The notes: generated by a model from the sequence alone, not told the origin. Counted from the stretch's first letter, positions 29,706-38,085 are shown. The stretch is 64,000 bases of DNA from Streptococcus parasanguinis (GCF_018499505.1 NZ_JAHDAC010000001.1:62001-126000), one strand, 5' to 3'. Numbers and translations: made by a program.

Positions 29706-30308
29706 ATGAAAACAGAACCGATTCATCGTACCAGTATGTGGAAATTTAAGTTAAGTGCTGCCACCATGACTTTGATTCCCGCTGCCGTGGGGATTAACTA
29801 TGTTGCCAAAGCCTTGGCGGAGGGGTTAAAGTTGCCCGTTTGGCTGGGGTCTTTGGGAACCTTTCTTGCCAGCATGTTGGCTGGGCCGGTTGCCGGTGCC
29901 ATCAGTGGTTTCATCAACAACGTGATCTATGGGCTGACCTTATCGCCAATTTCAACCGTGTATGCGATTACCAGCATCGGAATTGGGATTGCTGTCGGAG
30001 TTTTGCACGCCAATGGGTGGTTCTCGTCAGCGCGACGAGTATTTGTTTCTGCTATTATTATTGCCATCGTTTCAGCTGTCATTTCAACGCCACTCAACGT
30101 CATCTTTTGGGGTGGTCAGACCGGTATCGCTTGGGGTGACTCATTGTTTGCGGTAATGGTCGCCAATCATGCACCAGTGTGGCTGGCCTCATTTATCGAT
30201 GAGTTTGTCTTGGATATTTTGGATAAAGTCTGCGTGGCCTACCTGGCATTCTTCATCTATCGTCAGCTGCCGAAGCGGATGGTGCACTTCTTTAGCGGTG
30301 ATAAATGA
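29706..30308 (+). CDS. ECF-type transporter substrate-binding membrane component (S)
   Basis: The 200-residue, six-helix protein opens with KFKLSAATMTLIPAAVGIN and has the small-residue-rich helices and short length of ECF S components (AGPVAGAISGFINNVIYGL). Such proteins bind a vitamin or metal and pair with a T protein and two ATPases. All three partners follow with overlapping frames, so this is a self-contained (group I) system. The substrate is not clear from sequence. Codon choice (more GCG, CGG, GTG, CTG) differs from flanking genes and recalls lactobacilli, suggesting transfer. Confidence 0.8.
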   Translation: MKTEPIHRTSMWKFKLSAATMTLIPAAVGINYVAKALAEGLKLPVWLGSLGTFLASMLAGPVAGAISGFINNVIYGLTLSPISTVYAITSIGIGIAVGVLHANGWFSSARRVFVSAIIIAIVSAVISTPLNVIFWGGQTGIAWGDSLFAVMVANHAPVWLASFIDEFVLDILDKVCVAYLAFFIYRQLPKRMVHFFSGDK

Positions 30309-31099
30309 TGACTGATCAAACATTGATTTCTGGAGCGCCACGGGTCAAGCTCAAGTGGTACCAGGTGATCGATCCGATTACTAAGCTCTTGTTCATCTTG
30401 GACATGACGTTGTTGAGCTTTGCCAGTATGAATTTATTGCTTCAGGCCGGATTAATTCTTGTCGCAACACTGCTATTGTTATTTTCCAAATTGAGTTCTA
30501 CCATCTTTAAGGCGCTGGGATTCAGCCTGTTTCTGATTTGCACCATGCTGATCATCCAAGGGTTATTTTACAGTCGGAATCAAACTGTGCTGTTTTCTGT
30601 GCTTGGGGTGTCGTTCTACAAAGAAGGCCTGATTTACGCCACCACTCTGGGTTGTCGAGTATTGGTGATTATTTTGACCAGTGGCTTTTTTATGGTGACC
30701 ACGAGTATTTCAGAAAACGCGGCCTATTTGGAACTGTCCGGATTGTCTTATAAAACCGTCTACGTTCTGATGTCGGTGTGTTATATTTTGCCGGAAATGA
30801 TGCGCAATATGCGGAAAATCCAGCAGGCACAAAAAGTTCGCGGAACCAATCCGCAAAAAACGTTGATTCAGAAATTAAAGTCAGTCCTGCCGGTTCTAAT
30901 TCCATTGGTGATTAAGACCTTGGATCAATCGATGGCGCGGTCGATTTCTCTCCAACTGAGAGGTTTTGATAATCTCAACCGGACTGTCAGAACCTCCCAG
31001 CGCGTGTATCGCCTGTCGCGGACGCTGCACATTGGTCTGACTGGATTGGCAATTTTATTGATTGGGTGGAAGATATGGACGAAGATAAACGGATTGTAA
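30305..31099 (+). CDS. ECF transporter transmembrane component (EcfT)
   Basis: The 264-residue membrane protein has several N-terminal helices and a cytoplasmic coupling region with the Arg-containing EcfT motifs (QQAQKVRGTNP; MARSISLQLRGFDN), which contact the ATPases. It overlaps the S gene by 4 bases (ATGATG) and the first ATPase gene by 25 bases. It is shared only within this cassette. Confidence 0.9.
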   Translation: MMTDQTLISGAPRVKLKWYQVIDPITKLLFILDMTLLSFASMNLLLQAGLILVATLLLLFSKLSSTIFKALGFSLFLICTMLIIQGLFYSRNQTVLFSVLGVSFYKEGLIYATTLGCRVLVIILTSGFFMVTTSISENAAYLELSGLSYKTVYVLMSVCYILPEMMRNMRKIQQAQKVRGTNPQKTLIQKLKSVLPVLIPLVIKTLDQSMARSISLQLRGFDNLNRTVRTSQRVYRLSRTLHIGLTGLAILLIGWKIWTKINGL

Positions 31100-31911
31100 T
31101 TGAAAATTTGACCACCCGTTATCCGGGTACTGAGCAACCACAACTGCGTCAGATTAACGCGGAGGTTCATACCGGCCAGGTGGTTGGGATTATCGGGAAT
31201 AGCCACTCCGGCAAATCGACTTTGTGCCATGTGCTGGCAGGGGTCATTCCCAAAATGGTGTCTGCTGAGATTGAGGGCGACTGGCACATGTTTGGCCAGC
31301 GAGTGTCCGACAATTGGCCCGTTTATAATGCCATGAATGGAGTTGTACTGCAAAATCCAGCTGGCCAACTAAGCGGGTTGGCAGACACGGTTGCTGATGA
31401 AATCGCCTTTGACTTGATTAATCAGGGAATGGCTGAAGGACTGATTCAAAAACGGGTTGAAGAAGTTGCCACGCAAATGGGGCTGATTGAACAGCTGAAT
31501 TTGCGTCCCGAGAGCCTTTCCGGTGGTCAGAGCCAGCGGTTGGCAATTGCCACGGCGATTGTGGCTAACCCGGCTGTTTTGATTATGGATGATCCGACCA
31601 GTCAGATGGATCCCCTTGGCCGCCGACAATTTTTCCAATGGCTGGCCCAAGTCAAAGAGACGACTGTCTTCATTGTCACCAGTGAAATTGACGATTTGTG
31701 CGAAGTCGCCGACGTTGTGTGGGTGCTGCACGAGGGTCAAATGGTAGCCCAGGGCAGGCCGGGTGAGGTGTTTAATCATTTGGCAGCTGACTGGCAGATT
31801 CCAGCCCCGACAATCCAGCAACTTGCTCAAAAAATGGATTGGCACTTGGCTGATGGCCGGTATCCGGTGAATGACGCTGAACTGAAGGAGGTTTTTTATG
31901 CCCACAATTGA
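31075..31911 (+). CDS. ECF transporter ATP-binding component A1
   Basis: The start at 31075 is preferred over the GTG at 31066 because GTGGAAG lies before it. The 278-residue ATPase has Walker A IGNSHSGKSTL, a perfect signature LSGGQSQRLAIA, and Walker B LIMDDPTSQMDP. In the last motif the usual catalytic Glu is Asp. The H-loop position reads VTSEIDD, with no His. These changes suggest this subunit's own ATP site is weak, while its LSGGQ serves the partner's site. It overlaps the next gene by 14 bases. Confidence 0.9.
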   Translation: MDEDKRIVIENLTTRYPGTEQPQLRQINAEVHTGQVVGIIGNSHSGKSTLCHVLAGVIPKMVSAEIEGDWHMFGQRVSDNWPVYNAMNGVVLQNPAGQLSGLADTVADEIAFDLINQGMAEGLIQKRVEEVATQMGLIEQLNLRPESLSGGQSQRLAIATAIVANPAVLIMDDPTSQMDPLGRRQFFQWLAQVKETTVFIVTSEIDDLCEVADVVWVLHEGQMVAQGRPGEVFNHLAADWQIPAPTIQQLAQKMDWHLADGRYPVNDAELKEVFYAHN

Positions 31912-32698
31912 ACTGAACCACCTGACGTTCACTTATCCGGAACGGTCCTTTAGCTTGGATGTTGAAGACAAACACTTCGCCGATCCGATGGTGGCGATTG
32001 TCGGCCAAAATGGTGCCGGCAAATCAACGCTCTTCAAATTGTTGACGGGCTTGCTGACACCACAAACCGGTGTGATTAAGATCGATGGAGAAAATTTTAA
32101 TGATCTTAAACCAGTCGAAAAGTTGCTGAAGGTTGGGATTACTTTTCAGAATCCTGACGATCAGCTTTTCAACCCGACCGTTCAACGAGAGGTGGAGTGG
32201 AGTGTCGCGCAGGTCATGGATGACCGCGACACGATTACGAGGCGGGCTTTAGCGGCTCTAAAAAGAGTTGGCTTGGATGATAAAACAGCTGAAAGTCCAT
32301 ATGACCTGTCATTGTCGGAACGCAAGCTGTTAAGCGTTGCCACAGTTTTGGCAGTGGATCCGGCGATTTATTTATTTGATGAGCCGATGATGTCGCTTGA
32401 TTGGGAAAGCCGGCGCAAGTTGACCGCAATTTTCCATCAGTTGGCTGATTCGGGCCACCAAGTTGTGACCATCACCCATGACATGGATTGGGTCGCCGCC
32501 GAGTTTGAGTCGGTGTATGTTATGGAACACGGGAAGTTTGGCTTCGCCGGCAGTCCACGGGAATTGTTCAGCGATCACGAACTTGTCCAGCGAGTGGGAT
32601 TACTACCACCGCGGATTATGGACATAGCGGAGTCGCTGGGTGATTCACAGACATATTTATCGGTTAATGATTATTACCAGAAAAATCGAGATGTATAG
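31898..32698 (+). CDS. ECF transporter ATP-binding component A2
   Basis: The 266-residue ATPase has Walker A VGQNGAGKSTLFKLL, Walker B IYLFDEPMMSLD with the catalytic Glu, and switch His in TITHDMDW. Its signature is degenerate (LSLSERKLLSV instead of LSGGQ). With A1 it should form one complete composite site (A2 Walker motifs plus A1 signature) and one incomplete site. AAGGAGG precedes the ATG. Last gene of the cassette, followed by a large hairpin. Confidence 0.9.
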   Translation: MPTIELNHLTFTYPERSFSLDVEDKHFADPMVAIVGQNGAGKSTLFKLLTGLLTPQTGVIKIDGENFNDLKPVEKLLKVGITFQNPDDQLFNPTVQREVEWSVAQVMDDRDTITRRALAALKRVGLDDKTAESPYDLSLSERKLLSVATVLAVDPAIYLFDEPMMSLDWESRRKLTAIFHQLADSGHQVVTITHDMDWVAAEFESVYVMEHGKFGFAGSPRELFSDHELVQRVGLLPPRIMDIAESLGDSQTYLSVNDYYQKNRDV

Positions 32699-32775
32699 AA
32701 AAAGTCACCTCTGCGGGTTTTCCAGGTTGAAGGATTAACTTCAGCTTCTGGCAAGAACTCACATGGGTGACTTTT
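32699..32775. terminator. Large bidirectional terminator after the ECF cassette
   Basis: AAAAAGTCACC (32699-32709) pairs with GGTGACTTTT (32766-32775). Inside, GGTTTTCCAG faces CTGGCAAGAACTC, and TTGAAG faces CTTCAG. It is a long stacked hairpin with A/T runs on both sides, so it could also end a minus-strand transcript. Confidence 0.7.
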
Positions 32776-32779
32776 GTGT

Positions 32780-32920
32780 TTAATAACGTTTCATGATCAT
32801 CGGGTGCTTCCTCAGATCACTCGGTTTGATTTTACTTTGTTTCATGGTCATAATCATATACCATTTCTTTTGGATCTTTTGTTTGACTAATACAAAATAG
32901 GTCTTCATAGGTCTTCGCAT
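32780..32920 (-). other. Short open frame of 46 codons, possible gene remnant
   Basis: The minus-strand frame reads MRRPMKTYFVLVKQKIQKKW and ends KHPMIMKRY, immediately before the large hairpin at 32699-32775. It is basic, has no ribosome site, and is not recognised. It starts 2 bases after the stop of the hsdS remnant. It may be the C-terminal end of a deleted gene. Confidence 0.25.
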
Positions 32921-32922
32921 TT

Positions 32923-33084
32923 TTAGCGCCCATTAGGATCATCAGTATAATTTTCTGAATTAGGAGACTGTCCCATCACTATTCGAACTTCGTCTCCCAA
33001 CTTACGCTGTTCCCATTCATCCGTGAATCCTTTAAATCTCAATTCTGGAACTTTCTTTTTAACTGAATCATCTATTTTCGCCAT
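32923..33084 (-). pseudogene. hsdS: Remnant of type I restriction specificity subunit HsdS
   Basis: The 53-codon frame reads M-AKIDDSVKKKVPELRFKG, followed by FTDEWEQRKLGDE and VMGQSPNSENYTDDP, then stops. The string PELRFKGFTDEWEQRKLGD is the hallmark N-terminus of HsdS target-recognition subunits, and GQSPNSENYT follows it in full-length proteins of about 400 residues. Only the first 50 or so residues remain; the rest is replaced by unrelated sequence. No hsdM or hsdR is nearby. It is a scar of a lost restriction-modification locus next to the acquired ECF cassette. Confidence 0.85.
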
Positions 33085-33308
33085 AGTCCCCACCATTTTA
33101 TTGGTTTTTCTTGATTTACCTTATCAACAGTCTGGTTGGTTGGTACCAATGGACGAAAGCTGCTAAGAAGGGGTATTAGTGACAATTAATAAAATGCATG
33201 AGGTTGGGCATGTTGCCCCACCTCTTTTTATGATATACTAGAGTAGTTTTTGAGACTTGTAAAAAATGTTTTTTTTTAGTTCAAATTTAAAAAAGAAAAG
33301 GGGAGAAC
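33085..33308. other. Spacer between hsdS remnant and AEC transporter
   Basis: No supported gene. It contains the terminator-like hairpin at 33200-33229, which ends no visible gene and may be left from a deleted one, and a -10-like TATACT near 33235 for the transporter downstream. Confidence 0.4.
33200..33229 (+). terminator. Orphan terminator hairpin
   Basis: GAGGTTGGGCA and TGCCCCACCTC pair around TGT with two mismatches, followed by TTTTT. No plus-strand gene ends just upstream. Confidence 0.65.
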
Positions 33309-34247
33309 ATGGACATCTTTTTGAAGAGCATATCAGGGATCCTGGTCATCCTGGGCATGATTTTAGTGGGCTTTGTCATTGGTGAAAAAGGTTGGTTTGA
33401 CGACAAGTCACGTGGCCTACTCGCTAAATTGGTCACTCAAGTTGCTCTTCCCTGCTATATGCTCTACACCATTACGCAACGCTTCACAGCAGCAGATCTA
33501 CTTAAAATGTTGCCAGCCTTGCGTTTTCCTGCCCTGTCTATGGTTGTTTTGCTTGGCATCGCGACAGCAGTAGCCAGAATTTTTGCAGTGAGACAGGACC
33601 GCCGTGGCCTCTTTATTTCCATGTTTTTTAATTCCAATACGATTTTTGTGGGTCTTCCCATCAACCAGGCCCTCTTTGGGGATGACAGCATTCCCTATGT
33701 TTTGATCTATTACATGTGTAATACGACCTTTTTCTGGACCTTGGGGACCTATCTCATCCAGCGGGATGGTGAGGGAGAAGCTCGGTTTGATCTCAAAACG
33801 AGTCTGAAAAAAGTCTTTTCTCCGCCACTCATGGGCTTTCTCTTGGGACTAGTCTTGGTGATGCTACAGATCAAGTTGCCAGCCTTTATAGCCAGTGATT
33901 TGCAGTATCTGGGTAATTTAACGACCCCCTTGTCTATGATATTCATCGGTTTGTCAGTGTCTCATGTAGGTGTGAAGCAGTTGGTTCTGGGAAAAGATCA
34001 GCTATTGATTCTACTAGGTCGCTTCCTGGTTGCCCCTCTCTTGATGGCGACCATCGTCTACTGGGTGCCTCTTCCAAGTTTGATGAAGCAAGTCTTTATC
34101 ATCCAGTCCGCTATGCCTGTGATGACCAATGCGCCAGTTGTTGCCAGCCTCTACGGAGCTGATAGTGATTATGCAGCCGTCATGGTGACAGAGACGACCC
34201 TTGCAACCATGGTGGTGATCCCTATTCTCATGCTGTTGATGGCTTAA
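33309..34247 (+). CDS. AEC family transporter (auxin efflux carrier/malate permease type)
   Basis: The 312-residue protein has about ten helices in the AEC pattern, starting ILVILGMILVGFVIGEKGWF and including FNSNTIFVGLPINQALFG and the final SAMPVMTNAPVVASLYG. Family members export or import organic acids such as malate. AAGGGGAG lies upstream of the ATG. The gene is single and ends at a bidirectional terminator. The substrate is unknown. Confidence 0.88.
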   Translation: MDIFLKSISGILVILGMILVGFVIGEKGWFDDKSRGLLAKLVTQVALPCYMLYTITQRFTAADLLKMLPALRFPALSMVVLLGIATAVARIFAVRQDRRGLFISMFFNSNTIFVGLPINQALFGDDSIPYVLIYYMCNTTFFWTLGTYLIQRDGEGEARFDLKTSLKKVFSPPLMGFLLGLVLVMLQIKLPAFIASDLQYLGNLTTPLSMIFIGLSVSHVGVKQLVLGKDQLLILLGRFLVAPLLMATIVYWVPLPSLMKQVFIIQSAMPVMTNAPVVASLYGADSDYAAVMVTETTLATMVVIPILMLLMA

Positions 34248-34261
34248 CAAATAGCAAATAC

Positions 34262-34294
34262 AAAAGCTCAAGTTTTTTAAAACTTGAGCTTTTC
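34262..34294. terminator. Bidirectional terminator
   Basis: AAAAGCTCAAGTTTT and AAAACTTGAGCTTTT form a perfect stem. It serves the AEC gene (+) and the TetR/HXXEE operon (-). Confidence 0.9.
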
Positions 34295-34627
34295 TTATAA
34301 CATGGCTAACAAGATGGTAAGGACCAGAGCGATGCCCATCCGAATCAGGTGGTGAGCTGGATGGAAGTTTCCTTTGCGTTTCCCATTCCAATAGGCCCCG
34401 TAGCAAATCAAACCACAGCCGATTAGCCAAAGAACTAGAGCGACAATCGGTAAAAAGAAGTAGAGGATGAGAGATAAGGTCGCAAGGCTACTTCCGATGA
34501 GGAGAAATGTATTTCCTAGAGTGTGATTTCCTTTTTTAACTTCAGAAAGAGAAGCCAATAAGTGAAGAAGAGCAAAAGCAAGGGCAAAGAAGGCTGTAAA
34601 AAAGCCGAGAAGAATGGGGAAGAACAT
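34295..34627 (-). CDS. Small four-helix membrane protein
   Basis: The 110-residue protein has about four hydrophobic segments (FFPILLGFFTAFFALAFALL; FLLIGSSLATLSLILYFFL; IVALVLWLIGCGLICYGAYW; HLIRMGIALVLTILLAML). No family is recognised. AAAGGAAA precedes the ATG. It lies 34 bases after the HXXEE gene and is the last gene of a three-gene unit headed by a TetR regulator. Confidence 0.75.
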   Translation of the reverse strand: MFFPILLGFFTAFFALAFALLHLLASLSEVKKGNHTLGNTFLLIGSSLATLSLILYFFLPIVALVLWLIGCGLICYGAYWNGKRKGNFHPAHHLIRMGIALVLTILLAML

Positions 34628-34661
34628 AAGGTTTCCTTTCTATGATATGATTGCCTGAGTA

Positions 34662-35132
34662 CTATTTTTTATGACTGATTTTATGAAGAATCATAAATGA
34701 TACTACAAGATTTAAAATAATAACCAATAAGGTAAAAAGAGAGTAACTATAAAGTTTAATTGGAAATTCATTTTTGAGATTGCAAAGAGCAAACAAACTC
34801 GTTAAAATGCCCGTCAACAATCCAGGCACATATTTTCGAATAACGACTGTCTGAATCAGATGTCCGAACACATGGTAGATATAAGCGATTATGATGCTTG
34901 CGTAAATGCTATAGTTGTTAAACTGGTAACTAAGATATAGCGACGTCATTAGGATCAGAAATTGCTCTAAGACAATGGCATTGAAAGCAAAAGGAGTGTA
35001 ATAAGATAGGATTCGATTGTTTGGATACTGGATTGATATTTTTTTGACAAAGGATGGCATCCAAACGATTTCTTCCAATTCGTGAAGCATGAAGAGTGAT
35101 GGAAATAGAAAGTAAAATTGCACGCTGGTCAT
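34662..35132 (-). CDS. HXXEE-domain membrane protein
   Basis: The 156-residue protein has the family motif His-x-x-Glu-Glu at residues 17-21 (MLHELEEIVW) inside the first helix, then about four more hydrophobic segments. The family is conserved and integral but has no proven function; the motif looks like a metal or catalytic site. GGGAG lies 8 bases before the ATG, 15 bases after the TetR gene stop. Together with the TetR gene it forms an apparent autoregulated operon. Confidence 0.8.
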   Translation of the reverse strand: MTSVQFYFLFPSLFMLHELEEIVWMPSFVKKISIQYPNNRILSYYTPFAFNAIVLEQFLILMTSLYLSYQFNNYSIYASIIIAYIYHVFGHLIQTVVIRKYVPGLLTGILTSLFALCNLKNEFPIKLYSYSLFTLLVIILNLVVSFMILHKISHKK

Positions 35133-35147
35133 TGAAAATACTCCCTT

Positions 35148-35687
35148 CTAGTTCGAGCCCACTTTTAAAATCTCCAAATAAAATTGTATCACTTCTTGTT
35201 CCGTGTAGGACTTGCCTTTTTTCAACCACCAGCTGAGGGTTTCGATGAAATGGGTGACGACCAGGTGTTTGAGGTAGGAGTGAGGGATGGTTGGATGGGA
35301 CTTGATGAGTTCATCTGCTACCATTGGATAGACATCGTGTTCTAGTTCTTTTCGCAGTTGCCGGATAAAATAATCGTTTTTAGAGAGCAAGAGACTGGTC
35401 ACATGATCTTGATTTTTCTTGAAATGCTGAAAGATATGGGCCAGGTAGTCTTGTGGTGAGAGGTGTTCAGCACGCTCAAAGAGATGGTGAAAGAGCTTTT
35501 GACAGAGTTCATCTAGCAATAACTCCTTACTCTCGTAATGGCTGTAAAAGGTCGAGCGTCCCACATCAGCAAGGTCTATGATTTCCTGAACGGTGATGGC
35601 CTCGTAGTCTTTTTGGTTGAGTAAGTGTAAGAAAGCCTGATAGATAGCTTTTCGAGTTTTGGTGATGCGACGATCCTGTGCAGTCAT
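35148..35687 (-). CDS. TetR-family transcriptional regulator
   Basis: The start at 35687 is chosen because a TetR-type helix-turn-helix begins right after it (TKTRKAIYQAFLHLLNQ; VQEIIDLADVGRSTFYSHYE) and a perfect palindrome, its likely operator, lies 10 bases upstream. The frame is open further up to 35873, but that part covers the operator and has no domain. The 179-residue protein has a helical C-terminal ligand domain (LLLDELCQKLFHHLF). No strong ribosome site is visible at this start, so it is not certain. It heads the HXXEE operon. Confidence 0.85.
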   Translation of the reverse strand: MTAQDRRITKTRKAIYQAFLHLLNQKDYEAITVQEIIDLADVGRSTFYSHYESKELLLDELCQKLFHHLFERAEHLSPQDYLAHIFQHFKKNQDHVTSLLLSKNDYFIRQLRKELEHDVYPMVADELIKSHPTIPHSYLKHLVVTHFIETLSWWLKKGKSYTEQEVIQFYLEILKVGSN

Positions 35688-35697
35688 ATGGACACTT

Positions 35698-35712
35698 TGA
35701 ACAAATTGTTCA
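35698..35712. promoter_or_regulatory. Putative TetR operator
   Basis: TGAACAAATTGTTCA is a perfect 15-base palindrome just upstream of the TetR start. Autoregulation of the TetR/HXXEE operon is inferred; the CDF gene on the other strand is about 260 bases away. Confidence 0.6.
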
Positions 35713-35889
35713 GTAACGGACACCCTAAACAGTTTGCTCCTATCCTTTCTGTTGATAGTAGTGGATAATAGATTATGAAGGGAAGAGATAGTAGTCTCAT
35801 CTCTCAGAAAATCTATAGAAATAAATGTTTGACGCAGTAGCTGATTGGTCTCTTTTTCGCTCTTTAACTCCACTCCAAAGAGTACCTAA

Positions 35890-35951
35890 TCAGCCTTGCG
35901 GGGGTGGGAATACGAATAAATTTTTATAAAAATTTATTCTGTCCCACTCCC
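35890..35951 (-). repeat. Diverged partial copy of the 174-nt repeat
   Basis: On the minus strand it reads GGGAGTGGGACAGAAT, then a 26-base perfect AT palindrome (35914-35939), then ATTCCCACCCCCGCAAGGC. This keeps the GTGGGA...TCCCAC hairpin 1 and the following CCGCA of the copies at 1301 and 4710, but the inner stem sequence is wholly different. The other two hairpins are lost or unrecognisable. Confidence 0.6.
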
Positions 35952-35974
35952 ATTATAACAAAGGATTAAGGATT

Positions 35975-36877
35975 ATGAAGACAAAACATGCGGTCTGGAT
36001 AGCTTTTTTCTTGAATTTGAGTTATGCCATTGTTGAGTTTATTGCAGGAGGGATTTTTGGATCCAGTGCAGTTCTTGCTGATTCCGTCCATGACTTGGGG
36101 GATGCGATCGCTATTGGTATCTCCGCCTTTTTGGAAAGTATCTCCAATCGTGAAGAAGACAGCCACTATACCTTGGGCTACAAGCGCTTTAGCCTTTTAG
36201 GGGCCATGGTAACGGCAGTGATTCTCATGACAGGGTCCGTTCTGGTTATTTTGGAAAATATAACGAAACTCTTTCATCCACAACCTGTCAACGATGAGGG
36301 CATCCTCTGGCTAGGAATCATAGCCGTCAGCATCAATGTGCTGGCGAGTCTCGTCATTCGCAAGGGGCAAACCAAGAACGAATCCATTCTTAGCCTGCAT
36401 TTTCTGGAAGATACTCTGGGCTGGGTGGCTGTCATCCTAATGGCCATTGTTCTCCGATTTACCGACTGGTATATTCTGGATCCGCTCTTATCTCTTGCTA
36501 TTTCCATCTTTATTCTGTCCAAAGCCATTCCACGTTTTTGGAGCACGCTCAAGATTTTCCTCGATGCCGTGCCAGAAGGAGTGGATATCCAGAAGATCAA
36601 GACGGATTTGGCAGAGTTGGACCATGTCGCTAGTATCAATCAGCTCAATCTTTGGACCATGGATGGCTTGGAAAAGAATGCCATTGTCCATGTTTGTCTA
36701 GAGCATGTCAACCACATGGAGGTCTGTAAAGAGTCTATTCGCACCTTGCTCAAAGATTGTGGCTTTCAAAACGTTACCATTGAGGTTGATGAAGACCTGG
36801 CAACCCACCGAGCCCATAAACGCAAGATCGAAGAACTGGAAGTAGATCAACATCATGGGCATGATCATCACCATTAA
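35975..36877 (+). CDS. Cation diffusion facilitator (metal efflux)
   Basis: The 300-residue CDF protein has six helices with the paired metal motifs HDLGD (helix 2) and HFLED (helix 5), a cytoplasmic domain (EGVDIQKIKTDLAELDHV) and a His-rich end (HHGHDHHH). CDF proteins export zinc, and in streptococci manganese, by proton exchange; the HxxxD pairs favour zinc. AAGGATT precedes the ATG. It is transcribed divergently from the TetR operon, followed by its own terminator. Confidence 0.92.
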   Translation: MKTKHAVWIAFFLNLSYAIVEFIAGGIFGSSAVLADSVHDLGDAIAIGISAFLESISNREEDSHYTLGYKRFSLLGAMVTAVILMTGSVLVILENITKLFHPQPVNDEGILWLGIIAVSINVLASLVIRKGQTKNESILSLHFLEDTLGWVAVILMAIVLRFTDWYILDPLLSLAISIFILSKAIPRFWSTLKIFLDAVPEGVDIQKIKTDLAELDHVASINQLNLWTMDGLEKNAIVHVCLEHVNHMEVCKESIRTLLKDCGFQNVTIEVDEDLATHRAHKRKIEELEVDQHHGHDHHH

Positions 36878-36891
36878 GAATAGTTATTTAC

Positions 36892-36922
36892 ACTCTTAGA
36901 GTTTATCTCTAGGAGTTTTTTT
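36892..36922 (+). terminator. Terminator after the CDF gene
   Basis: ACTCTTAGAG and CTCTAGGAGT pair around TTTAT with one T/G wobble, followed by seven T. Confidence 0.8.
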
Positions 36923-36990
36923 GATACTAAGCTCACTAAAGTAAGCCTTTTCATGGTAAAATAGTGAAAAGTATATAGTAAGGAGTAGTT

Positions 36991-38085
36991 ATGAGTAAAA
37001 GAGCTGTGTTGATGATGACTTTTGGTTCGCCAGAAGAGATTACCTATGAAGGAGTAGCGGAATTTTTCACAAATATACGCCGTGGGGTACGTCCTGAACC
37101 GCATGAAATTCAAACCTTATATGACCATTACGTCCGAATTGGTGGAACGCCGCTCCAAAGGATAACAAAGGAAGAAGTGAACTTGGTTGCCTCCGCTCTT
37201 GGAGATCAAGCATCGGTCTACTTTGCCAACAAATTTTCCCGCCCTTTCATCACAGATGTGATCAAAGAAATGGAGTTAGATGGAATTAAAGAGTGTTTGT
37301 GTTTGATTCTAGAGCCCCATTATTCCTACTATTCTGTCATGGGTTATGAAAAATTTTTAGAAAGTGGTCAGATAAAGTTCCAAATTATCAAGGACTGGTA
37401 CCGCGAACCTGACCTACTCCACTATTGGGCTGATGAAATCCAAAAGATTTTAGATCAGATTGGAGACGACAGTTATAAGGTGATTTTTTCAGCCCACAGT
37501 GTTCCAGTTTTGGCACTAGATTTTGGTGACCCTTATATCGACCAGATTTATGACAATAGTCGCATGATTGCAGAGATTTTAGGGCTTGAAGAGGATCAGT
37601 ACACCAATACTTGGCAGAGTGAGAGTGACATAGGTATTCCTTGGATTAAGCCAGATGTATTAGAATATCTGCGAGATGAGAGTGAACACCCGAACCACTA
37701 TATTTTTGTTCCGATTGCCTTTATTAGTGAGCATATTGAAGTTCTTTTTGATAATGATGTGGAGTGTAAGGAGCTATGTCAGGAGCTCGGAGTGGCTTAT
37801 CACCGACCTCCTATGCCAAATAGCGATTCTCGTTTAATTAAGGCCCTTCTGTCAACCATTCAGTCTCATATGGATGGTGACTATAGTGACTATCAACCTC
37901 AGCTGGAGACTTTTGATGAGTTGGAAGCTCCTTCAAGTACAGGTCAGATTTTGGAAGCAGAAAAAGATATTCAAATGCCCGATTTTGTCAGAAAATTGAT
38001 TGATAAGAAAGGTCGCGAAAATGTCAAAATGCCCTATTTGATTAAGAAAATGCTAGAAAAGAAGTATGGGAAAAAATATGATTAA
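36991..38085 (+). CDS. hemH: Ferrochelatase (CpfC/HemH)
   Basis: The 364-residue enzyme inserts iron into a porphyrin. Visible parts are the opening [12 protein letters not shown], the segment [13 protein letters not shown], the catalytic His region IFSAHSVPV and the end region [21 protein letters not shown] (conserved His and acidic residues). It is longer than Bacillus ferrochelatase by a C-terminal tail of about 40 mostly charged residues (about 325-364). Streptococci lack the other haem synthesis genes, so it is an orphan enzyme that may act on taken-up porphyrin or remove iron. TAAAAT at 36956-36961 and AAGGAG lie upstream. Confidence 0.92.
   Translation: MSKRAVLMMTFGSPEEITYEGVAEFFTNIRRGVRPEPHEIQTLYDHYVRIGGTPLQRITKEEVNLVASALGDQASVYFANKFSRPFITDVIKEMELDGIKECLCLILEPHYSYYSVMGYEKFLESGQIKFQIIKDWYREPDLLHYWADEIQKILDQIGDDSYKVIFSAHSVPVLALDFGDPYIDQIYDNSRMIAEILGLEEDQYTNTWQSESDIGIPWIKPDVLEYLRDESEHPNHYIFVPIAFISEHIEVLFDNDVECKELCQELGVAYHRPPMPNSDSRLIKALLSTIQSHMDGDYSDYQPQLETFDELEAPSSTGQILEAEKDIQMPDFVRKLIDKKGRENVKMPYLIKKMLEKKYGKKYD

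Noticed and set aside
35688..35873. N-terminal extension of the TetR regulator
   Set aside because: The extension would cover the 15-base operator palindrome and has no domain character; the helix-turn-helix begins just after 35687.
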